DNA of 12,284 bases, from NCBI GenBank assembly GCA_000697455.1, contig JNET01033159.1, positions 1-12,284 on the forward strand. Reading direction: 5' to 3'. Shown in pieces: positions 6,639 through 12,284 of this stretch (position 1 is the stretch's first letter; every line of letters starts with the position of its first letter). The notes beneath the pieces are model-generated. The model was not told the DNA's origin and ran no database searches. It worked only from the letters and a program-made list of their open reading frames with translations. The DNA is from Basidiobolus heterosporus B8920 (lineage: Eukaryota > Basidiobolomycota > Basidiobolomycetes > Basidiobolales > Basidiobolaceae). The translations under genes and the position numbers were made by a program.

Positions 6639-8408
6639 TTATGTTAGACTAATCATTTCCAGAGGGATGTCCAAAAGGATCCCGCTTCTGCGTAATGAAG
6701 TGAGAATACCCCTTGGGAACAGATACAGTGACAACGAGTAAATGTTGGATGCTGACTCCTCTTCCTGCGCACTATCCAGGAAAGTACGCACATCTTCATC
6801 GCTTTCCACCGCGAAAAAATGGGAGTCCACCGTCCTGTAGATCAATTGGAGTGAAGAGAGCCGTTCTTGTGTGTACCCCACTTGGATAAATGCTTTGGCA
6901 ATTACACCATGAAGTAAGGAGGACGTTGTGTCGTTGGAGATCGGAATAACCACACAACACTCGGAATTCAGAACAACCTTTAACTTGATAACGGCCTTTT
7001 TGTATTTTGTGGAGGCTTCTTCAGTTTCGTAGGGATCTACCAGTCTTGACCTCATAATGGTTTCAGAATTTTGTCGTCGAAGAGAGGCAAGGACAGTTTT
7101 TTGATGTAGAGAGGCCATAGTTTTCTGTCGACGCAAATTTGAATTATTCATGGAGTTGCCATGTAAGCTAGAGAGAGAATTTTGTCTCTTCAGTGAGGTG
7201 AAAGAATCTTGATGGCGAAGAGCAGAAAGAGAATTTTGCTTTTGATGGCCTTGATACGAGTTCTCCTGTAAGAAACGCTCACGGAGGCTTTCATTACTCA
7301 AAGAACGATAGGAAATATATCCAGAGTCCCGATTGCGGTTTGGGGATTTCGATTTGTCGTTCGATTTACTTATTTCGGAAACCTCACGCATCCAAAAGAA
7401 CTCGTCCAGTAGTTTTGTGGAGGGAAGATAAATAACATATTTATCAATCTGATCCACAATCACACCACGAAGATCTTCGTTGGTTGCGATAACCACAATG
7501 CTATTGTCTCGTTTGTAAGCTAACACCACTGACTCGAAATCCTCCAGTTTAAACGCTTGATTCTCACAAAACTTCTCGAAAATTCGTTTCCGGAGATCAT
7601 CATAGGATATATTCCTTGCAACCAGGAGGTTGACGATGTTTTCCGCATTCAAAATAACCTTGATTCGTACCAATGGCGAAATGACCTCCACGTTCTCGCT
7701 ACGATGAGAACGACAGCTGTACGACCGAATCAGATTGCTTTCCTTCGTTTGCCAAGCTGCCTTTTCTTTGTGAGTCAGATGTCGTACATTCCAGGGGGCT
7801 AGCTTTAATGGAGGCTCAGAAGCGGAGGAGGAAGTACAGGAGGTGAATGTATTGGACCTTTGGAGAGAGCTTCTTGCTGATGAATCAGGAGAGCTCTCTA
7901 ACTTGAGCGAATCGAAAGCCTCTAAGACGGTACTAACCATAGGGATAGTGGCATTGCTAAAATTGGTTGAGACTGAGATGGTGCTTGAGATTTCACTTAA
8001 ATCCGACTCCCAAAGTCCGAAGAATTCAGCAAAACAAGTGGAGCTACGAATATTGAGCGGAAGGCTAAACACCCGAGACAAAAATTCATTGATATCCTCA
8101 GTTCTACGCTCAGCATGAGAGTTTTTAGATGAAAGAATCCGCCTTCTGGCAGTTAGTTTTGGGGGATTTTCTGCATACTTATCACATTCAAGTGCAAGAT
8201 AACTGGAAAAGTACTTGAAGTCATTGAATAGTCGATGAACAATATATGGCTCTTTAGGCTCGTCTTCAGTACTATCTCGGGAACAGTCAGGAATAACCGA
8301 TAAGGCAAACCAGCAACTGCTCCGTCCAAATTCATGGCCTGTAACTCGAGCGGAGGCAACATATGAAGCTGGTTCAACTAGACTCGAAGAAGCACGAAGG
8401 GCAACCAT
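6639..8408 (-). CDS. PX-PB1-PB1 domain protein, 589 aa, paralogue of 416-aa neighbour
   Basis: Predicted scaffold that binds membranes through PX and partners through PB1. The PX-like domain spans about 18-135 (CWFALSVIP, EPYIVHRLFNDFKYFSSYL, an EDINEFLSRVF helix, AEFFGLWESD). A Ser-rich linker holds APWNVRHLT (204-212), matching APWNLRYMD in the neighbour. PB1-1 is about 246-328 (VRIKVILNAENIVNLLV, ISYDDLRKRIFEKF, NEDLRGVI). A disordered basic stretch (340-460) contains 9-residue repeats of the type RRQNSLSSL. PB1-2 is about 472-565 (VIKLKVVLNSECCVV, LQLIYRT, DEDVRTFL, LSLYLF). Both PB1s keep the beta-1 Lys but have poor acidic OPCA cores. There are no introns, and the first ATG of the long frame is used. 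Shared order and blocks with the gene at 3710-4960 make common descent near certain; the second PB1 and the repeats are the main differences. Domain limits are approximate. Confidence 0.86.
   Translation of the reverse strand: MVALRASSSLVEPASYVASARVTGHEFGRSSCWFALSVIPDCSRDSTEDEPKEPYIVHRLFNDFKYFSSYLALECDKYAENPPKLTARRRILSSKNSHAERRTEDINEFLSRVFSLPLNIRSSTCFAEFFGLWESDLSEISSTISVSTNFSNATIPMVSTVLEAFDSLKLESSPDSSARSSLQRSNTFTSCTSSSASEPPLKLAPWNVRHLTHKEKAAWQTKESNLIRSYSCRSHRSENVEVISPLVRIKVILNAENIVNLLVARNISYDDLRKRIFEKFCENQAFKLEDFESVVLAYKRDNSIVVIATNEDLRGVIVDQIDKYVIYLPSTKLLDEFFWMREVSEISKSNDKSKSPNRNRDSGYISYRSLSNESLRERFLQENSYQGHQKQNSLSALRHQDSFTSLKRQNSLSSLHGNSMNNSNLRRQKTMASLHQKTVLASLRRQNSETIMRSRLVDPYETEEASTKYKKAVIKLKVVLNSECCVVIPISNDTTSSLLHGVIAKAFIQVGYTQERLSSLQLIYRTVDSHFFAVESDEDVRTFLDSAQEEESASNIYSLSLYLFPRGILTSLRRSGILLDIPLEMISLT
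7053..7244 (-). repeat. 27-bp / 9-residue coding repeats inside the PX-PB1-PB1 gene
   Basis: Residues 389-452 comprise units QKQNSLSAL, RHQDSFTSL, KRQNSLSSL, a 10-residue variant HGNSMNNSNL, then RRQKTMASL, HQKTVLASL and RRQNSETIM. The consensus is [RK]-R-Q-[NDK]-[ST]-x-x-S-L. Most units offer an R/K-x-x-S/T site of the type used by basophilic kinases (PKA, CaMK), with a hydrophobic residue often following. The unit length is regular but the copies have diverged. Confidence 0.85.
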
Positions 8409-8700
8409 TTGAATAAGGGTAGTAGAGTAAGTGGCGGCCTGCGCAGAATCAATTCAACGTACTAGTCAGTTATTGACGTATTTAAAGAGATTGATTCCTT
8501 TGAAGCCCCCAACCTAAACACCAGCACCTGCCATTTTAGTGCGTTGAATTTACCTTTAATGACTCCAAAACAACCATATTCAGCTTATCGTTGGCGTCCC
8601 TATTGGATGAAAGATTACACAGATATCGTTGTTCTTTAGTCTAATACCTGATAATAAATTGGATCGGGATCGCTAATTGATTCCTCCTCGCTCTAGCTCC

Positions 8701-8769
8701 AACCCTAACCCTTACTTAACCCTGACATATAGAGGTTGGCCCAACAAACCTCACCCTAACCTTAACCCC
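8701..8769. repeat. Telomere-like CCCTAA interstitial sequence
   Basis: AACCCTAACCCTTACTTAA begins at 8701 and is followed by CCCTGAC; a second cluster, TCACCCTAACCTTAACCCC, is at 8751-8769. These are degenerate copies of CCCTAA, the complement of TTAGGG, the telomere unit of most fungi. They could be an interstitial telomeric trace or telobox-type binding sites in a promoter. Confidence 0.6.
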
Positions 8770-8828
8770 AGTTTGACTGAGACTAAGTAATACAAGACCA
8801 AGATCCAAAAAAAGGAACAAGATCAGAT

Positions 8829-8997
8829 ATGGTTGTGTTTCTTGCGTTCAACGGACAGAAAGTAACCTATTCCGAACTTGTGAAACACCGCCAGTACAAT
8901 CCGACCGAAAGGCTCAGTGAAGATGACAGTGGTGAGAGCACGGATTGAGGAGAAACACGTCAATCAGCTGATCGAGAAGTGGTTGAAGGAACAGTGA
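8829..8997 (+). other. Two short overlapping ORFs, unrecognised
   Basis: One frame (8829-8948) gives 39 aa starting MVVFLAFNGQKVTYSELVKH. A second frame (8923-8997) gives 24 aa, MTVVRARIEEKHVNQLIEKW plus LKEQ. The base composition here is richer and the amino-acid make-up more protein-like than the surrounding spacer, especially the charged helix-like second piece. This may be an uORF-like element, part of an unrecognised exon set, or the worn remnant of a host gene. I recognise neither piece. Confidence 0.3.
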
Positions 8998-9007
8998 ATC
9001 ATCCACA

Positions 9008-9062
9008 GAATCACACTGGAATCACACTGGAATCACACCAGGATCCCACTAGGATCCCATCT
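9008..9062. repeat. 11-bp minisatellite, five copies
   Basis: Units are GAATCACACTG twice (9008, 9019), GAATCACACCA (9030), GGATCCCACTA (9041) and GGATCCCATCT (9052). The drift runs in one direction along the array. It lies about 85 bp upstream of the TATA box at 9145. Confidence 0.8.
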
Positions 9063-9144
9063 CGTCTCAATCATTGTTGTCATGCAAATTGACATCTGAC
9101 TGCCTTTTCATTCGCTTTCGCTAAAACAATATTTTACATAAGAA

Positions 9145-9151
9145 TATAAAA
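9145..9151 (+). promoter_or_regulatory. TATA box
   Basis: TATAAAA lies 41 bp before the ATG at 9192, with a purine-rich leader between. The spacing resembles that of the TATA box at 5557. Confidence 0.6.
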
Positions 9152-9191
9152 GAAAGTGGAGTGTTCTCGAGAAGAGCTATTGAAAGCCATC

Positions 9192-9726
9192 ATGTCTTCC
9201 ATCAGCACCTCAGGCCCCTATCCACAGCCTCCCAATATACCTGGCCGTCGGCGCGCACTGTCCGTTGGGACTTCCCTAGGTAGACAGTCATTCTCCCATA
9301 TCACCTGCACTTCTCCAACCAGTCCCAAATTCATGGCCAGCTTCTCGGAGAAGTCCGGCAATTTTGGTATTCCGAACTCACCGCCCAAGTCCCCATCAAG
9401 CAGCCAATTTCCTGGCTATTTCCAACTTATAAGCTCACCTCCACCATACCCTGTAAGTACCATCGGCCACGCAATACAGGTACATGACTGTTAATCACAG
9501 CTTACAATCTCTAGAAATCATGCCAATTCCCTGAACCTCCACATCAAGGTAAAACCAGTTCATTGGTGTTCGCCTACCATGCATAATATTCATATGATCT
9601 TTGAAAGATATCAAACAGCAACCCCCTCATGCACGAGTTCAAGCTCTGAAAAGCCCGAATAACCTCCCAGATCGCCCTGCATCACCTATGCGTAGTATGA
9701 TCTTAAATGGTCAGTTTTTGGACTAA
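9192..9726 (+). CDS. Small Ser/Pro-rich protein with basophilic kinase motif, three exons, unknown function
   Basis: Exons 9192-9452, 9515-9548 and 9608-9726 join in frame to 137 aa. No known domain is recognised. The N-terminal part is Pro-rich (GPYPQPPNIPG) and is followed by GRRRALSVGTS, an R-x-x-S site fitting PKA-like kinases. A Ser/Pro stretch follows with several S-P sites (TSPTSPK, NSPPKSPSS). The protein ends SPMRSMILNGQFLD. That ending resembles, from memory, short conserved C-termini of fungal proteins that also carry RRxS motifs, so I kept this stop. Intron 2 ends in GAAAG, the same unusual acceptor as in the peroxiredoxin and sulfurtransferase genes; other acceptors break the frame. 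AATAAA at 9806-9811 is a likely poly(A) signal. The protein is probably disordered and phosphorylated. Exon structure is likely but unproven. Confidence 0.68.
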
Positions 9727-10289
9727 ATCTCATTTCAGGCACCCTTGAAGGGCATGTATCATATATGGTATCATTCTATTCTCTCTCCCATAAGCACAAG
9801 CAGTAAATAAATATGTAGAGTGATTTAACAATACCAGTTCCGCCCAGAAGGCTGAAAGAAAGCCTGCCATGTAATGGGACAGAGGCCGATTATCATACAT
9901 CAGAGTAACTGTTTGTTACAATACACCACCCACACGCAGGCCTAGTACATAAATATTATCGTATCTTGGGGCCTCGCATTGGCCAGCGGAAAATAAATCG
10001 ACCTTTTGTGCAGTGAAGTAAGGAAGTAGGGGTTATGAACAAACTGGTACGGATGGAGTAATACACAAGCTTAGCGTAAGTGTGTCTATCCAGAGCAGAA
10101 ATTAAATGGAGAATATCGAGGCGGTTTCCCCACATCACATCGCATATGTTCTTCTAGCCTTAGCCTCCCCTCATAACACTACAGTTCCCATGATTTCCTG
10201 GCTAAAAAGCAAGAAACGGCTGATGCCAATCGAGGTTCACACTCTTGGTCTGATTCGTTCGAAAACGCACAGTTTCCTTCCTTTAGACT
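9727..10289. other. Intergenic, 3' end of small protein gene and chitosanase upstream region
   Basis: This 563-bp stretch contains the poly(A) signal AATAAA at 9806-9811 for the upstream gene. Short frames on both strands (9956-10138 minus, 10106-10289 plus) have no recognisable protein character. No TATA box was found near the chitosanase start, so its promoter is not localised. Confidence 0.5.
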
Positions 10290-11276
10290 ATGAAGTTGAT
10301 ACACGCTTCTCTTGGTCACATACTACTGGTCACAGTAACAGTCATGGGTGCTTCCTTTCCATACTGTCAAGACCAATTTTCCAACTCACCCCAAAACTGT
10401 GCTTTCTTCACTTACAAGAAACCACCAGCAGAATGCCTGCTATCACCACCATTACCCTTTAACGGGTCATTCACCCCAGTACCACCCGAGGTGCGTCGAA
10501 ACATCCTCACCATCACTAATGTATTCGAGACTCAAGACACGAAATTTGACTATTCATTTTGTAAAAATCTTAAAGACGGCAAAGGATTCACCTGTGGCTT
10601 TGGAGGGTTTTCCACAGCAACTGGTACTGCGTTATCAGTCATTACAGATTATCGAAAAGATCACCTACGAAGCCCATTTGGGAAGTATTTTATTTCCTTA
10701 GTTCGATTCAGTAACCAAACTGATTGTAATCTGGTGAAAGGGGACCCGAGTAACTTCGATGGATTTGGAGAGACTTGGCGTAAAGCGTCATGCCAAGCAA
10801 GTTTTCGTAAGTCGCAGCATCGAGCTTTAGATGTTCATGTCTTTGAACCAGCCATCAAATTGGCTAACGAAGTAGGAGTTCAAAGTTACCTTGGAAAAGC
10901 GATCTTCTACGACACTGCCTTTCAACACGGCCACCAGACGGATGATGGATTTAGTCTGAGAAGTATTATCCGACTAGCTGGTCCATTGATTGGCCCAGAG
11001 GTGGAGTATTTGGATCGGTTTTTGCGTATCCGTCGACGCATCCTCTGCTGTTATTCAGATCAAGTAATCCCAATCCTAGCGGATCGTGTAGAAGACTTTC
11101 AAAGTCTTCTCAAATCGGGAAATACCCGACTGAGTCCACCAATCAGATTGGAAAATTACCAAGTCACTATTACTGGCCAAGAGATGGATGATCCAGTGTG
11201 CTCCTTATCCGTTGTCCTAAGCCATCCGGAGTTTTCTTTCTTACTGGGATGGGTGATCTATTTTCTTTTGCTGTAA
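10290..11276 (+). CDS. GH46 chitosanase (Bacillus Csn-like), secreted, possibly GPI-anchored
   Basis: Endo-hydrolase of beta-1,4 bonds in chitosan. It has 328 aa and no introns. The ATG at 10290 opens a signal peptide (MKLIHASLGHILLVTVTVMGA). A 45-residue, Cys/Pro-containing stretch precedes the catalytic domain (about 68-296). Key blocks are ILTITNVFE, NLKDGKGFTCGFGGFSTATG and FYDTAFQHGHQTDDGF, which follow Bacillus subtilis Csn closely. E80 is the expected acid and D96 the expected nucleophile-activating base; their 16-residue spacing equals that of Csn (E19/D35). After the domain's last strand (YQVTITG) comes a 32-residue tail ending in FSFLLGWVIYFLLL at the extreme C-terminus, which looks like a GPI-attachment signal. 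Typical fungal chitosanases are GH75, so a GH46 enzyme is unusual, though it occurs in some zygomycetes. Bacterial origin by transfer is possible. Family is firm; the anchor is inferred. Confidence 0.92.
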   Translation: MKLIHASLGHILLVTVTVMGASFPYCQDQFSNSPQNCAFFTYKKPPAECLLSPPLPFNGSFTPVPPEVRRNILTITNVFETQDTKFDYSFCKNLKDGKGFTCGFGGFSTATGTALSVITDYRKDHLRSPFGKYFISLVRFSNQTDCNLVKGDPSNFDGFGETWRKASCQASFRKSQHRALDVHVFEPAIKLANEVGVQSYLGKAIFYDTAFQHGHQTDDGFSLRSIIRLAGPLIGPEVEYLDRFLRIRRRILCCYSDQVIPILADRVEDFQSLLKSGNTRLSPPIRLENYQVTITGQEMDDPVCSLSVVLSHPEFSFLLGWVIYFLLL

Positions 11277-12040
11277 ATATTGAGTATCCTGGAAGTAGGC
11301 TCTTTTTGGAGGGATCTGGTTCGATGCTTTTCATGGGAAATGTACATTGGCATTTTGATTTGATGTGTTTAGTACATTTACCGCATGCCTTTCTAGTTTA
11401 GAAATTGGCTAGTTTGGATTTAGAGTCAACACCGTTTCGATTTCCTCAAAAACATCCATATCCTTCATACTTCGATCCACAATACATTCAATGTACCACG
11501 TTGGTAGCATTGGCCCATTAATAAATGGATGCATCATAGCGTTACTTTTCTCCAAACTCAGACAGCTGAGATAAAACTCACATTGTTGTACCTTAACCCG
11601 TGTTTGCAATCAATAGCATGGAAATCATGTATATTACCATGTGCATGTCATTCAGTTCCTAGCTAGAATATATTCGTATTTGAAACATGTGAAACTGGAG
11701 ATATTTCTGCCACTGAGCAATCAGGTGGAAAAAGTACCAGAAATTGATTAATTAATTGGTATTGTTTGCCTCCTCCTGAATTAAATGCGTATATATACCC
11801 TTATATATATCCTAGGAAAGTCTTGAAATCTACAAATAACAGCCATTTATTCTTTTATTACCCCAAACCAGTTCAATATATAATATATATAACTCCCTAA
11901 TTCTCACAACAGGTTATGAACTCCAAACTTGTACTGTCCAGAGTAACTATAACTGTCTGGTCTGGAAAGTGAAGACAAAAGTGCCGATGTAAGAAAGTAG
12001 TCAGAGGTGTATTGTAAAAGAAGAAAGATTACATGAAAGC
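11277..12040. other. AT-rich region, mostly non-coding
   Basis: There is no confident gene here. A weak AATAAA at 11520-11525 lies about 240 nt past the chitosanase stop. TATATA-rich runs occur around 11790-11815 and 11876-11890, with a near-palindrome of ATTAATTAAT type near 11746-11759. One minus-strand ORF (11409-11609) is listed separately. Confidence 0.5.
11409..11609 (-). CDS. Doubtful short ORF, 66 aa, possibly a terminal exon
   Basis: The frame gives MQTRVKVQQCEFYLSC at the start and includes HPFINGPMLPTWYIECIVD and MKDMDVFEEIETVL. The composition looks protein-like, and a possible splice acceptor (TTTTATCTCAG, minus strand) lies just inside the ORF near 11567. I could not find a convincing upstream exon and recognise no family. 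It could be a last exon of a minus-strand gene, a small gene, or chance within chitosanase 3' sequence. Confidence 0.22.
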   Translation of the reverse strand: MQTRVKVQQCEFYLSCLSLEKSNAMMHPFINGPMLPTWYIECIVDRSMKDMDVFEEIETVLTLNPN

Positions 12041-12284
12041 GTTGAAATTCACATAATTTAGCACCTAATTATTCATATTTGATCTCATCCTTATTATGTT
12101 TACTTAGCTAATTTCCTCTCACCCAAAATTCACACTCAGGTTTTACTTAGAATATTTTTCACTACCTTAGAGGTGTTGAAATTCACATAATTTAGCACCT
12201 AATTATTCATACTTGATCTCACCCTTATTATATTTACTTAGCAATTACCTCTCACCCAAAATTCACACTCAGGTCTTACTTAGA
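12041..12284. repeat. Direct repeat, about 111-bp unit, 134-bp period, reaching the window edge
   Basis: Unit 1 (12041-12151) and unit 2 (12175-12284) both start GTTGAAATTCACATAATTTA and end CTTACTTAGA or TTTACTTAGA. They differ by about five substitutions and one single-base indel. A 23-bp spacer (12152-12174) separates them. The sequence is non-coding on inspection and may be part of a longer tandem array beyond the window. Confidence 0.88.

Larger units (their letters stand above)
8409..9191. promoter_or_regulatory. Divergent intergenic region, PX-PB1-PB1 gene (-) and small Ser/Pro-rich protein (+)
   Basis: This 783-bp spacer holds the 5' regions of two divergent genes. Within it are telomere-like CCCTAA runs (8701-8769), two short overlapping ORFs (8829-8997), an 11-bp minisatellite (9008-9062) and a TATA box for the plus-strand gene (9145-9151). 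A TTTAAATA stretch on the minus strand (near 8479-8487) may serve the PX-PB1-PB1 gene. Confidence 0.6.

Noticed and set aside
9710-9738. Extra 29-nt intron extending the small Ser/Pro-rich protein
   Set aside because: It is shorter than all other introns here, and the unspliced frame ends naturally in NGQFLD.
11198-11401. Plus-strand frame overlapping the chitosanase 3' end
   Set aside because: It looks superficially hydrophobic, but has no family resemblance and no splice sites linking it convincingly to the chitosanase.
11746-11890. ATTAATTAAT palindrome and TATATA runs as an element end or origin
   Set aside because: Simple AT-rich sequence with no paired repeats, target-site duplication or coding content nearby.
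1-12284. tRNA, rRNA, CRISPR and transposon signals
   Set aside because: No B-box with a matching cloverleaf, no spaced identical repeats, and no transposase or reverse-transcriptase motifs were seen on either strand.

Overview
The window is nuclear DNA of a eukaryote, most likely an early-diverging (zygomycete-grade) fungus. The evidence is many short spliceosomal introns (about 50-75 nt) with GT..AG ends and CTAAC/CTAAT-type branch sequences, AATAAA signals after several genes, TATA boxes close to start codons, mitochondrial presequences, an ER signal peptide, and a secreted chitosan-degrading enzyme. The lineage is inference. No rRNA, tRNA, CRISPR array or recognisable transposon was seen.

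Left third (1-3.5 kb): three intron-containing genes for probable mitochondrial proteins. On the minus strand lie the 5' part of a 2-Cys peroxiredoxin (cut by the left edge) and a Nudix hydrolase of the CoA-pyrophosphatase type. On the plus strand, divergent from the Nudix gene across about 320 bp, lies an eight-exon 3-mercaptopyruvate sulfurtransferase. All three concern thiol, CoA or sulfur chemistry, but a joint function is only a suggestion.

Middle (3.7-8.4 kb): two intronless minus-strand genes encode related PX-PB1 proteins, PX-PB1 (416 aa) and PX-PB1-PB1 (589 aa). Between them, on the plus strand, is a gene for a type I membrane protein with a 20-cysteine ectodomain and a short basic, Ser/Thr-rich tail. 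PX domains usually bind phosphoinositides and PB1 domains pair with other PB1 domains, so the flanking genes look like membrane-recruited scaffolds. A link to the receptor-like protein between them is untested.

Right third (8.4-12.3 kb): an intergenic stretch with telomere-like CCCTAA runs, two short overlapping ORFs and an 11-bp minisatellite leads to a three-exon gene for a small Ser/Pro-rich protein with a basophilic kinase motif. Next is an intronless, signal-peptide-bearing GH46 chitosanase closest to the Bacillus type, with a hydrophobic C-terminal tail that may be a GPI signal. The last kilobase is AT-rich and mostly non-coding. It has one doubtful minus-strand ORF and ends in a 134-bp-period direct repeat that runs up to or past the edge.

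The most noteworthy points are the PX/PB1 paralogue pair around a receptor-like gene, the nine-residue kinase-site-like repeats in the larger paralogue, and the bacterial-type chitosanase with a possible membrane anchor.
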